From a virus: 26,313 nucleotides of DNA. The translations under genes and the position numbers were made by a program. The stretch lies in IMG/VR virus record IMGVR_UViG_3300044641_002038, positions 1 to 26,313 of that record; one strand, 5' to 3'. Positions within the stretch are counted from its first letter, which is position 1. Each line of letters opens with the position of its first letter. Positions 14,805 through 19,924 of this stretch are shown here, piece after piece. The notes beneath the pieces are model-generated. The model searched no databases. It was not told where the DNA came from and was given only the letters and a program-made list of their open reading frames with translations.

Positions 14805-15164
14805 TTAGAGAAGGCGCTCCAATTGTGCTTCGGTTGGTATGGGAACGTCAACAGGCCAGGTTCCCGCGTCGGTCAGCGCCTGGACGGTCTTCATGTGCGC
14901 TAGCACCCAGGCTTGCTGCCGCTCTCGCTTTGACCACTTGGCGCCCTGGTCGATGTCGTAATGGCAGGACATGCACAGCGCGGCCACCAGGTTGTCGTCG
15001 GCCTTGATGCCGCGGCCCTTGCCGCCGCCCCAATTAGTGTGCGCCGCCTGAACCATGTGCGGGTTTCCGCAAAACTGGCACGGCAGTTCGGCGACCAGGC
15101 GCAGCAGCTTTTTCGACCGAATATACTGATGTTTGGGAAGTTTGTAATGTTTGGAAATTTCCAT
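14805..15164 (-). CDS. HNH/NinG-like zinc nuclease, 119 aa
   Basis: Residues 29-32 (CxxC in PCQFCGNP), His42 (VQAAHTNW), and CMSCH at 64-68 form a zinc-bound HNH-type core; the GGGKGRGIKADDNLVAALC stretch is the usual pattern of DUF1364/DUF968-like phage nucleases. In lambdoid phages such nucleases lie in the nin region and help process recombination intermediates, consistent with NinB next door. I chose ATG 15164 with AAAGACAG upstream rather than a start inside ninB. The product is small but complete in motif terms. Confidence 0.8.
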   Translation of the reverse strand: MEISKHYKLPKHQYIRSKKLLRLVAELPCQFCGNPHMVQAAHTNWGGGKGRGIKADDNLVAALCMSCHYDIDQGAKWSKRERQQAWVLAHMKTVQALTDAGTWPVDVPIPTEAQLERLL

Positions 15165-15187
15165 AATCTGTCTTTTGCGCCAAACAC

Positions 15188-15589
15188 TCACGCGTCGATT
15201 CCCTTTTCCGCGCACCAGGCTAACAGCCATTCAATAAATTCGGTGGCGTCCGGGATTGTGAATTTGTGGGTTTGCCAGCCCAGCTGCACCACCCGCTGAC
15301 CGTCCAGGCTGGGCGCCACCTTGCCGATCTTGCGGTCGGTTTCGTGTGCCCACTGGTCAATCAACAGGCGTTTCCAATCATCAGCCGACCAGGTAGACCC
15401 AGCCGCCCGCATCGCCAGGTAAATTTGGTGGATGATGGCGTGGAACATGTCGTTTTGGTCGGATGACCTGGTGGCCCGCTTAATCTCCAGGCGCATTTTG
15501 TTTCCGGCCATCAGGTTGGCTTTGACATCGGGCCAAATGTTGTCCATCAGCACCTTGGCCTGTTGCGGGTTGTGAAGGTCATAAATCAT
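15188..15589 (-). CDS. ninB: NinB recombination protein, 133 aa
   Basis: NinB (lambda Orf) binds single-stranded DNA and helps load RecA-like or annealing proteins. The segment LEIKRATRSSDQNDMFHAIIHQIYLAM at about 34-60, then SADDWKRLLIDQWAHE, is the conserved family pattern ('R..R.S.xQNxxxHA..', 'WK.ll...'). Length is close to lambda NinB (146). The ATG at 15589 has GGAAGG 6 nt upstream; the longer reading is not needed. It lies between the 44-aa membrane protein and the HNH nuclease, as in nin regions. Confidence 0.85.
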   Translation of the reverse strand: MIYDLHNPQQAKVLMDNIWPDVKANLMAGNKMRLEIKRATRSSDQNDMFHAIIHQIYLAMRAAGSTWSADDWKRLLIDQWAHETDRKIGKVAPSLDGQRVVQLGWQTHKFTIPDATEFIEWLLAWCAEKGIDA

Positions 15590-15713
15590 CAGAACCTTCC
15601 CAGGCCCACAAAGCCACCGCGAACACCGCAAAACACAGCAGGAACCAAAACGCCATGTCATCGGACATGTTCAGGCTTTTCCACCTTTCCAAATCGACCA
15701 GGTGTTTGTTCAT
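15579..15713 (-). CDS. Tiny one-TM protein, 44 aa
   Basis: ATG 15713 (overlapping the VRR-NUC stop as ATGA, with GGGGGTGA just upstream) to TGA 15579 encodes a short polar N-terminus (MNKHLVDLERWKSLNMSDD) and one strongly hydrophobic segment (MAFWFLLCFAVFAVALWAW) ending in EGSDDL. It overlaps ninB by 11 nt. A small inner-membrane protein fits; role unknown. Confidence 0.65.
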   Translation of the reverse strand: MNKHLVDLERWKSLNMSDDMAFWFLLCFAVFAVALWAWEGSDDL

Positions 15714-16000
15714 TTCATCACCCCCAACATTCGAAGCGCGGCATCAGGCCCGTCGACCACGGCAAGCGGGCCACCACGCCAAGCCCCATGCCACTTCAGC
15801 TGGTCTTCGGTCAGGCGTCTTTCCGAAGGCGGTTTGCGACCGTCTTTAACTTCAAGCAAAAGGGTTTTGCCCTGGAAACCCACCAGCAAATCAGGGACGC
15901 CTTTGCCAACTGCCGCCAAAGTCTGTACTGAAGCCCCAGCGGCCCGTAGTGCTTCAACCACTTGTTCTTGATTTGCATCAACTTTTGCCGCCCGTCTCAT
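15710..16000 (-). CDS. VRR-NUC domain nuclease, 96 aa
   Basis: GKGVPDLLVG (Asp37), TLLLEVKDG (Glu50, Lys52), the PPSERRLTEDQLKWH segment and the final helix give the complete PD-(D/E)xK fold of the VRR-NUC family. Stand-alone viral members cut branched DNA such as Holliday junctions. Length fits the family (90-120 aa). It overlaps the upstream gene by 23 nt and the small membrane gene by 4 nt. It probably works with NinB and the HNH nuclease on recombination intermediates. Confidence 0.88.
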   Translation of the reverse strand: MRRAAKVDANQEQVVEALRAAGASVQTLAAVGKGVPDLLVGFQGKTLLLEVKDGRKPPSERRLTEDQLKWHGAWRGGPLAVVDGPDAALRMLGVMK

Positions 16001-16247
16001 TTTTGACCTTGTTCATATCGTCCCGCAACATACGCGCTGCACCAGGGCCGCGGGCTTTCTCGATTTTGTCGATCATCTGCGCCCACCAGGCATTCGCCAG
16101 CCGTGTCCCGTGTTCCCGCTGGTAAGTCTTCCAACGGCGAAACCATTCCCTGGCTTCGCATTCCCGCCGCCAGGCTTCCGACCAGGTGGGTTTCTCGCCA
16201 TCCTGCAAGGTCGCCTGTTGCGACAAGGGCGTCGGAAATTTGGTCAT
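15978..16247 (-). CDS. Small phage protein with Trp/Arg-rich core, 89 aa
   Basis: The product starts MTKFPTPLSQQATLQDGEKP and has TWSEAWRRECEAREWFRRW, then KIEKARGPGAARMLRDDM. The 'W.EAWRxECEAR' and 'RGxxAAxxLRxD' pattern recalls small DUF7696-like phage proteins. A GGAAGG site lies 12 nt upstream of ATG 16247, somewhat far. A longer overlapping frame from ATG 16308 (stop 15997) has the better ribosome binding site but mostly unconvincing composition; see findings. Function unknown. Confidence 0.65.
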   Translation of the reverse strand: MTKFPTPLSQQATLQDGEKPTWSEAWRRECEAREWFRRWKTYQREHGTRLANAWWAQMIDKIEKARGPGAARMLRDDMNKVKNETGGKS

Positions 16248-16304
16248 AACTTGAAATTTGGCCTTCCAGCAAAGAATTTAAAAGTTTGTTGCCTTCATTT
16301 CTGG

Positions 16305-16547
16305 TCATTGCTGCCCCCTTGCGCGGATGGCGTCGGCGCACCATTGACTTGCAACCCGCTCCGCTATATCAGCAGGCCAAGCGTACTTGGCGTTAATATC
16401 TTCACACACCCTTGCGCACGCCTCGCGCTCGGCTGCGGCGACAAGGGCGGCGAAGCGTTCAAGCTGGCCCTCCCAGCATGTCCAACCAAGTCCGTACTGG
16501 GCAATGCCCGCCTTCCGCGCCATGCGGATGATGTCGTCTTTAGTCAT
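16305..16547 (-). CDS. Small Burkholderiales-phage-type protein, 80 aa
   Basis: The protein has the pattern MTKDDIIRMARKAGI near its start, ERFAALVAAAEREACARVCEDI in the middle and AIRARGQQ at the end. I recognise this as a common small prophage protein of Comamonadaceae and relatives, often found with the upstream type of gene. It is mainly helical and has no known function. The start overlaps the preceding stop by 4 nt (ATGA). Confidence 0.8.
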   Translation of the reverse strand: MTKDDIIRMARKAGIAQYGLGWTCWEGQLERFAALVAAAEREACARVCEDINAKYAWPADIAERVASQWCADAIRARGQQ

Positions 16548-16975
16548 GCCCCACCCCCGATCCCGTGGGCGCGCTCGATGGCGCGTGCCAAATTAAAAAC
16601 GCCACTTACCTCATACGGCTCTGGTTGATAGAACAAGTGCGTGTCTGCAAGTTTTTGAATCTCCTCATCCGTCAGCGGCTGGCGCTGGGGCGGGGCGGCT
16701 AGTGAGGCAGGCGACAAGTCGCCAAAAAGGGCTGCATAGGCATCAATCGTTGCAGCAATATGTTTCTCTGTTGGCTCGATACCCGGGCGGTATCGGCGGC
16801 AGAATTTAATTGCCTCTTCGTGGGTGAGAAATGATCCCACCGGCTCCTGCCGCTCGGCCTGCTCAATGGCGAGGCGCAGGGCGGCGACCTCTCGGTCAAA
16901 CTCCCCAGCAAAGATGGAGTCTTCGTGGTTCATCCTCTCAAAAGTTTCCAGCGCCTGCTTCATTACGTCGATCAT
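16544..16975 (-). CDS. Conserved phage protein, 143 aa
   Basis: The N-terminus is helical (MKQALETFERMN, then ALRLAIEQAERQEPVG), a linker around residues 90-100 is Ala/Pro/Gln-rich, and QPLTDEEIQKLADTHLF begins the C-terminal part, which ends in ARAIERAHGIGGG. The 'RLAIEQAE...EP' and 'PLTDEEI' pieces are common in prophage proteins of Burkholderiales. No catalytic motif is visible. It overlaps both neighbours by 4 nt, so the four genes 15978-17379 form a tight translational unit. Confidence 0.75.
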   Translation of the reverse strand: MIDVMKQALETFERMNHEDSIFAGEFDREVAALRLAIEQAERQEPVGSFLTHEEAIKFCRRYRPGIEPTEKHIAATIDAYAALFGDLSPASLAAPPQRQPLTDEEIQKLADTHLFYQPEPYEVSGVFNLARAIERAHGIGGGA

Positions 16976-17379
16976 TTCTGCATCCTCATCTTTTCAGTCA
17001 ATTCCCGCAGCTTCGCCATCGCTTCGGCCTTGGCCTTTTCTGTTGCAATTTTTTCGTGCAAGGTCGGTTGCCGCGTGATGACCGAATGCGGCCTGTCAGG
17101 AATCCGCGGGCCATCGTTCAGCAGCTTTTTGAACGCCAGGGCCGACGGCGGCCGGTCTGGGTTCATGTGCTGCAAGGCATAGTCCAGTTTCGGTTTGTAG
17201 GTCAGCATGCGCCCGCATTCTTCAGCCCATACCTGGCGCACCAGCTGGTGATCGACGCCTTCCCAATGCCGAACAAAGACGGCCCCGTAAATCGCGCCCA
17301 TCCTGGCAAAGATGTAATCCAGGCCTTCATCAATCGCGCAAAAGTCCTGGTCGCGGTATTCACTTGAGTAGCTGGACAT
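16972..17379 (-). CDS. Replication-associated (P-like) protein, 135 aa
   Basis: I chose ATG 17379, which has GGAGG 8 nt upstream; a GTG three codons earlier sits too close to that site. The central part (FARMGAIYGAVFVRHWEGVDHQLVRQVWAEECGRM, DYALQHMNPDRPPSALAFKKLL) resembles the small domain of prophage proteins found directly after DUF1376 genes, in which 'RPPxxxEFxxLL' is usual. The C-terminal ~35 residues are charged (EKIATEKAKAEAMAKLREL). By position it corresponds to lambda P, a helicase-loader, but I cannot confirm that activity from the sequence. Confidence 0.7.
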   Translation of the reverse strand: MSSYSSEYRDQDFCAIDEGLDYIFARMGAIYGAVFVRHWEGVDHQLVRQVWAEECGRMLTYKPKLDYALQHMNPDRPPSALAFKKLLNDGPRIPDRPHSVITRQPTLHEKIATEKAKAEAMAKLRELTEKMRMQK

Positions 17380-18085
17380 TTTTGCCACCTCCGATCAATC
17401 CGCGGGTTAACCCTTGCATCAAGTCGCGGTTGCGCTCCCCAACGTTCTTGGCCTGTTTTTCAGCGACCCAATCGGCCTTGAACCCACGCCAGCCCCGGGC
17501 GACACATTCAGCCAGGGCGTTTTCCAGCGACCAACCCGCTTTTTGGGCCTCCTGGGCGATTTTTTTGACCACGGTAGGGGTTACCACAGCCCTGGATGCT
17601 TTTCGCTGTTGCAGGAACGATTCCCAGACTTCCTGGGAAACGCCGTCAGGCGCAGCGGTGACAACCGCTTTATTCTTTGTTTGGTTGTTGGTTAGTGGTT
17701 GTTGGTTAGTGGTTAGTTGCACATCGGTTGAACTGTTGTTCAACACCTGTTCAACACCTGTTGCGCTGCTGTTCTTCCGTCGTTCAGCGGATGCTCGACC
17801 GGCGTTGGATTTTTTCTTCAGAAATGCGTGGTATTCCTGAATTTCCTGGTCGCACCGCGTGTGATGCCAGCCGTTTTCGGCCAGCCAAAAGAACGATTCC
17901 AGCAGCAGTTCCGTTTCTTCCACGGTCGCGCCAATCTGAAACGCCAGCAGCTTGCTGTCAGGCTTCAGCGGTTTTTCGTTGTCGTAGTACATCCACAACA
18001 GCCGCAAATAGGCCATTGTTTGGCTGTCGGTCAGCCTGGCGGTGGCCTTGATGAAGTCACCAATGTGATGTTGGTAGTAATGCAA
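17360..18085 (-). CDS. DUF1376 (YdaU-type) replication protein, 241 aa
   Basis: The N-terminus (HYYQHHIGDFIKATARLTDSQTMAYLRLLWMYYDNEKPL) is the DUF1376 pattern, a winged-helix-like domain used by lambdoid phages in place of O. A low-complexity linker rich in Thr, Asn and Gln (about 105-138) joins it to a C-terminal domain ending in GWRGFKADWV, also typical of the family. The start is TTG at 18085: AAGGGG lies 7 nt upstream, no ATG fits, and the family always begins within a residue or two of the Tyr-Tyr. It probably binds the origin and recruits the helicase. The linker DNA contains a 14-bp tandem repeat (17682-17716). Confidence 0.85.
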   Translation of the reverse strand: MHYYQHHIGDFIKATARLTDSQTMAYLRLLWMYYDNEKPLKPDSKLLAFQIGATVEETELLLESFFWLAENGWHHTRCDQEIQEYHAFLKKKSNAGRASAERRKNSSATGVEQVLNNSSTDVQLTTNQQPLTNNQTKNKAVVTAAPDGVSQEVWESFLQQRKASRAVVTPTVVKKIAQEAQKAGWSLENALAECVARGWRGFKADWVAEKQAKNVGERNRDLMQGLTRGLIGGGKNVQLLK

Positions 18086-18158
18086 TCCCAGCCCCTTTTT
18101 CTCCCACCCAAAAGGAAATCGCGGCAGGCGGGGTGGGTTCGCTTTTCGGTTGGCTCAT
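18057..18158 (-). CDS. Possible 33-aa ORF overlapping the DUF1376 start
   Basis: ATG 18158, preceded by GGAAG, opens a 33-codon frame (MSQPKSEPTPPAAISFWVG and onward) that ends at 18057, 28 nt inside the DUF1376 gene. It could couple translation to the TTG start. The product has no recognisable family and the frame may be chance. Confidence 0.3.
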   Translation of the reverse strand: MSQPKSEPTPPAAISFWVGEKGAGIALLPTSHW

Positions 18159-18189
18159 GACTTCCAACCTAGCCGGATTCCAAACCATT

Positions 18190-18348
18190 CTAGCCCTTGA
18201 ACCATTTCGGGCGCAACGCCCGCAGCTGCCAAACCCTAGCCTGGGGAATCTGCTTGCCCCATTGGCTGACAGCTGCGCGTGTGATGCCCAGCAGTTCGGC
18301 CAGCGCCTTCGCTGACCCGGCTTTTTCAATTGCTTGCGCTTTGTCCAT
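18190..18348 (-). CDS. cro: Cro-like repressor, 52 aa
   Basis: ATG 18348 to TAG 18190 encodes a small helix-turn-helix protein: MDKAQAIEKAGSAKALAELL, then GITRAAVSQWGKQIPQARVWQLRALRPKWF. The 'SAxALAxLLGITRAAVSQWGK.IP..R...L' pattern is that of P22 Cro-type proteins; length 52 is close to P22 Cro (61). It is the first gene of the leftward early operon, directly downstream of promoter P_R. The predicted transcription start is the A of its ATG, so its mRNA is probably leaderless. It most likely binds the GTTAAGC-type operators of this region and lowers early transcription. Confidence 0.85.
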   Translation of the reverse strand: MDKAQAIEKAGSAKALAELLGITRAAVSQWGKQIPQARVWQLRALRPKWFKG

Positions 18349-18383
18349 CTTCCGATGTTAAGCCACCTTGCGGCAGCTGTCAA
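18348..18383 (-). promoter_or_regulatory. P_R promoter of cro, leaderless
   Basis: Reading leftward, TTGACA (18383-18378), a 17-nt spacer, TAACAT (18360-18355), and then exactly six bases before the cro ATG at 18348. The predicted start of transcription (7 nt after the -10) is the A of that ATG. The spacer and -10 carry operator O1. Confidence 0.8.
18357..18372. promoter_or_regulatory. Operator-like site O1
   Basis: GTTAAGCCACCTTGCG has a perfect left arm (GTTAAGC) and a poor right arm compared with the consensus GTTAAGC-N2-GCTTAAC. It covers the -10 and spacer of P_R, so binding there would block cro. Confidence 0.6.
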
Positions 18384-18403
18384 CGGGGTCAAATCCCGAC
18401 AAA

Positions 18404-18419
18404 GTTAAGGGGGCTTTAC
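18404..18419. promoter_or_regulatory. Operator-like site O2
   Basis: GTTAAGGGGGCTTTAC matches the consensus palindrome in 6 of 7 positions on each arm. It lies between P_R and the rightward promoter P_A, like the middle operator of lambdoid control regions. Confidence 0.6.
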
Positions 18420-18428
18420 AAATAGTTG

Positions 18429-18464
18429 TTGCAATGCCTGTTTAGTTGGCTTAACATTCAGTCA
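18429..18464 (+). promoter_or_regulatory. Rightward early promoter P_A
   Basis: TTGCAA (18429-18434), 17-nt spacer, TAACAT (18452-18457), predicted start at A18464 in CATGCC. The TGGCTTAACAT around the -10 is identical to that of P_R on the other strand. It serves the 55-aa gene and probably the whole plus-strand operon. Confidence 0.75.
18440..18455. promoter_or_regulatory. Operator-like site O3
   Basis: GTTTAGTTGGCTTAAC has a perfect right arm and 5 of 7 matches on the left. It overlaps the -10 box of rightward promoter P_A. Confidence 0.6.
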
Positions 18465-18505
18465 TGCCGTAGCGAATTGCAAGCGGTCTTTTAAAGGAAA
18501 TCAAA
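18464..18505 (+). other. Conserved 5' leader with terminal hairpin (copy A)
   Basis: The predicted transcript starts AUGCCGUAG, an AUG-Pro-stop minimal frame. GCCG (18466-18469) can pair with CGGT (18484-18487), an arm lying just before CTTTTA. Compared with copies B and C, the fourth pair is G-C instead of C-G. AAAGGAAATCAAA then leads into the ATG at 18506. Confidence 0.6.
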
Positions 18506-18673
18506 ATGGAAAATCAAGCACTCATCCCGAACGCAAACTGGCAAACCCAGCAACGCGGAACCAATGACCAGGAATATCAAATTTACCTGGCATGCGCCGA
18601 CAACGGCCAGGGGGGCGACATCACACGCGGCGGCGCCCCTCTCCTAACTTACGAAGAATGGATGGCCGCGTAA
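18506..18673 (+). CDS. Small hypothetical protein, 55 aa
   Basis: First gene of the rightward early operon, with AAAGGAAA upstream of ATG 18506. The product starts MENQALIPNANWQTQQRG, has a single Cys, a Gly/Asp-rich middle (DNGQGGDITRGGAPLL) and ends TYEEWMAA. The 'LTYEEWMA' ending occurs in some small prophage proteins, but I cannot name a function. Unlike lambda, no cI-type repressor occupies this place. It is followed after 5 nt by promoter P_B. Confidence 0.7.
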   Translation: MENQALIPNANWQTQQRGTNDQEYQIYLACADNGQGGDITRGGAPLLTYEEWMAA

Positions 18674-18678
18674 AAATG

Positions 18679-18715
18679 TTGACAGCCCGTGTTAAGCGGG
18701 CTTACAATCAAACCA
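18679..18715 (+). promoter_or_regulatory. Rightward early promoter P_B
   Basis: TTGACA (18679-18684), 18-nt spacer, TACAAT (18703-18708), predicted start A18715 at CATGCCC. It carries operator O4 across spacer and -10. Confidence 0.75.
18691..18706. promoter_or_regulatory. Operator-like site O4
   Basis: GTTAAGCGGGCTTACA has a perfect left arm and 5 of 7 matches on the right arm. It covers the spacer and -10 of P_B. Confidence 0.6.
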
Positions 18716-18746
18716 TGCCCTAACGGGTCTTTTAAGGAGAATCAAG
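18715..18746 (+). other. Conserved 5' leader with terminal hairpin (copy B)
   Basis: The transcript would begin AUGCCCUAACGGGUCUUUUA: GCCC pairs with GGGU over a UAAC loop, leaving only two unpaired bases at the 5' end. AUG-CCC-UAA is a minimal start-stop frame. AAGGAG then lies 8 nt before ATG 18747. Confidence 0.6.
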
Positions 18747-19013
18747 ATGGTCAAGATGATGAAGTTCTACGTTACCAACGGCGTCGAAAAGGCCCGTGTC
18801 TGGTACAGCCGCGGCAACCTGGTTGATGGCCGTGATTGCGTCACGATCTACGCCAAGGATTACACCGGCGCCCTGGGCCGCGTGTTTGCCGATCAGTCGG
18901 CGCCCTACGAAAACAACACCGACATGATGACCGACTACTTCGAAAAGGGTCGGGTTCGCGTGTTTCCCGATAGTCCGCTGTGGGCCGACGCTTGTGCGCG
19001 GGCCGTTCGTTGA
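18747..19013 (+). CDS. Conserved small prophage protein, 88 aa
   Basis: The start has a strong AAGGAG site in leader B. The product (FYVTNGVEKARVWYSRGNLVDGRDCVTIYAKDY, then FADQSAPYENNTDMMTDYFEKGRVRVFPDSPLW) is a compact alpha/beta protein, probably one domain, without catalytic motifs. The 'ARVxYSxxNxxDGRxCVTIYAK' pattern is common in prophages of Burkholderiales as a hypothetical protein. Two alternative ATGs lie three and four codons in. Its own operator-bearing promoter suggests that its dose is controlled separately. Confidence 0.75.
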   Translation: MVKMMKFYVTNGVEKARVWYSRGNLVDGRDCVTIYAKDYTGALGRVFADQSAPYENNTDMMTDYFEKGRVRVFPDSPLWADACARAVR

Positions 19014-19023
19014 AGGGGGCGCC

Positions 19024-19122
19024 ATGAACCGCGAACCGACCGATTGGGAAGTGGTACTGATGGCGCTGGTCGCGGCGCCCGTCCTGTACGTTTTACTGTG
19101 GCTTGCAATGGCCCTGTTTTAA
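19024..19122 (+). CDS. Tiny one-TM protein, 32 aa
   Basis: GGGGGCGCC precedes ATG 19024. The product has a polar start (MNREPTDWEV) and one hydrophobic segment (VLMALVAAPVLYVLLWLAMALF) running to the end. It fits a single-pass inner-membrane peptide. It lies 10 nt after the previous stop. Function unknown. Confidence 0.6.
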   Translation: MNREPTDWEVVLMALVAAPVLYVLLWLAMALF

Positions 19123-19132
19123 GGGAAACGAC

Positions 19133-19300
19133 ATGGAATTGAAAATCACCAAAGTGCATCGGGGCGGCGTGACGTACTACGCCACCACCATCGGCGGCGT
19201 CTACATCGAACGCCGCACCCGGGAAGAACTGCGAACCGCGCTGGCCGTGCGCGGCAACCTTGGAAAAATTTTTGCGAAATGTGTTGACGGCGCAAGTTAA
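19133..19300 (+). CDS. Small beta-rich protein, 55 aa
   Basis: ATG 19133 has AAGGG 7 nt upstream. The product (MELKITKVHRGGVTYYATTIGG, then YIERRTREELRTALA) looks like a small beta sheet followed by one helix. No family recognised. The 3' end contains the -35 and part of the operator of promoter P_C (19284-19320), so coding sequence and promoter overlap; its TAA stop lies within operator O5. Confidence 0.65.
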   Translation: MELKITKVHRGGVTYYATTIGGVYIERRTREELRTALAVRGNLGKIFAKCVDGAS

Positions 19301-19320
19301 GCCAGCTTATAATTCACTCA
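19284..19320 (+). promoter_or_regulatory. Rightward early promoter P_C
   Basis: TTGACG (19284-19289), 18-nt spacer, consensus TATAAT (19308-19313), predicted start A19320. It overlaps the end of the 55-aa gene and carries operator O5. Confidence 0.75.
19296..19311. promoter_or_regulatory. Operator-like site O5
   Basis: GTTAAGCCAGCTTATA has a perfect left arm and 5 of 7 matches on the right arm. It lies across the spacer and -10 of P_C and contains the stop codon of the preceding gene. Confidence 0.6.
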
Positions 19321-19354
19321 TGCCCTCACGGGTCTATTACGAAAGGAAATTGAA
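19320..19354 (+). other. Conserved 5' leader with terminal hairpin (copy C)
   Basis: The transcript begins AUGCCCUCACGGGUCUAUUA, with GCCC/GGGU pairing over a UCAC loop. Unlike copies A and B, the AUG at +1 opens a 12-codon frame (MPSRVYYERKLK) whose TGA overlaps the next ATG (ATGA at 19355), which could couple translation. GAAAGGAAAT lies upstream of ATG 19355. Confidence 0.6.
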
Positions 19355-19609
19355 ATGAATGCAAACATCACCAGCCGCGACAGCCAAGTTTATGGCTGCA
19401 ACTTCCAGGAATTCCTGGCCGGTGTCACCGATTCCATCACCTACAAACTCAGCGGCGCCAACATGATCGTTGCGGGCCTGATGTCGGATGCCCAAGAACA
19501 AATGGCGTTCGGCGACACCGAAGGCGCCCGCCAGACCCTGAACCGCGCCAAGGGCGTTTTGTTTGCGGTTATGGACGGCCAACTGAACGCTGGCGGGGTG
19601 GCAGCATGA
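19355..19609 (+). CDS. Small hypothetical protein, 84 aa
   Basis: AAAGGAAATTGAA precedes ATG 19355. The protein starts MNANITSRDSQVYGCNFQEFL and has two likely helices (TYKLSGANMIVAGLMSDAQEQM and TEGARQTLNRAKGVLFAVMDGQL). It looks soluble and mainly helical. No family recognised. It overlaps the next gene by 4 nt (ATGA). Confidence 0.7.
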   Translation: MNANITSRDSQVYGCNFQEFLAGVTDSITYKLSGANMIVAGLMSDAQEQMAFGDTEGARQTLNRAKGVLFAVMDGQLNAGGVAA

Positions 19610-19809
19610 ACGCCACTACGAACCCCAACCAGATTGCAACCTTCACCAACCCCGAACTTGGCATTGCGTCCACTGTGACCGCCACGCAAAGGGGTTTTGC
19701 GGTCACGCTGTTGGACACCGACGCCGAAATGATTGTCGGAACCTACATTTACCCGACCGCCATGCTGGCCCAGGCCATCAACAAAGCCCAGGAACTGGCG
19801 AATGTCTAA
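19606..19809 (+). CDS. Small hypothetical protein, 67 aa
   Basis: Start overlaps the previous stop (ATGA). The sequence (NQIATFTNPELGIASTVTATQ, then FAVTLLDTDAEMIVGTYIYPTAMLAQAINKAQELA) suggests three or four beta strands and a C-terminal helix. Small proteins of this shape occur in early operons of prophages. Function unknown. It overlaps the following 36-aa gene by 8 nt. Confidence 0.7.
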   Translation: MNATTNPNQIATFTNPELGIASTVTATQRGFAVTLLDTDAEMIVGTYIYPTAMLAQAINKAQELANV

Positions 19810-19912
19810 CTGGCCCTTCCCCCCGCCTGGGGGGCCTGTCCCGCTGACGCCCGCGGAAGAACGCGAATACCAACGTCAGCAGCGCAACAAACTTCCCGCG
19901 GCACCGTTTTGA
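19802..19912 (+). CDS. Tiny Pro-rich protein, 36 aa
   Basis: ATG 19802 to TGA 19912 encodes MSNWPFPPPGGPVPLTPAEE followed by REYQRQQRNKLPAAPF. The N-terminal half is Pro-rich, the rest charged. It begins inside the end of the previous gene, a common coupling pattern in this operon. It may be a real small protein or a chance frame. Confidence 0.5.
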   Translation: MSNWPFPPPGGPVPLTPAEEREYQRQQRNKLPAAPF

Positions 19913-19924
19913 AAGGAACGCACC

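Noticed and set aside
15997-16344. 115-aa frame with a good ribosome binding site at ATG 16308
   Set aside because: Its second half looks like an off-frame reading of the 89-aa gene; kept only as a possible frameshift observation.
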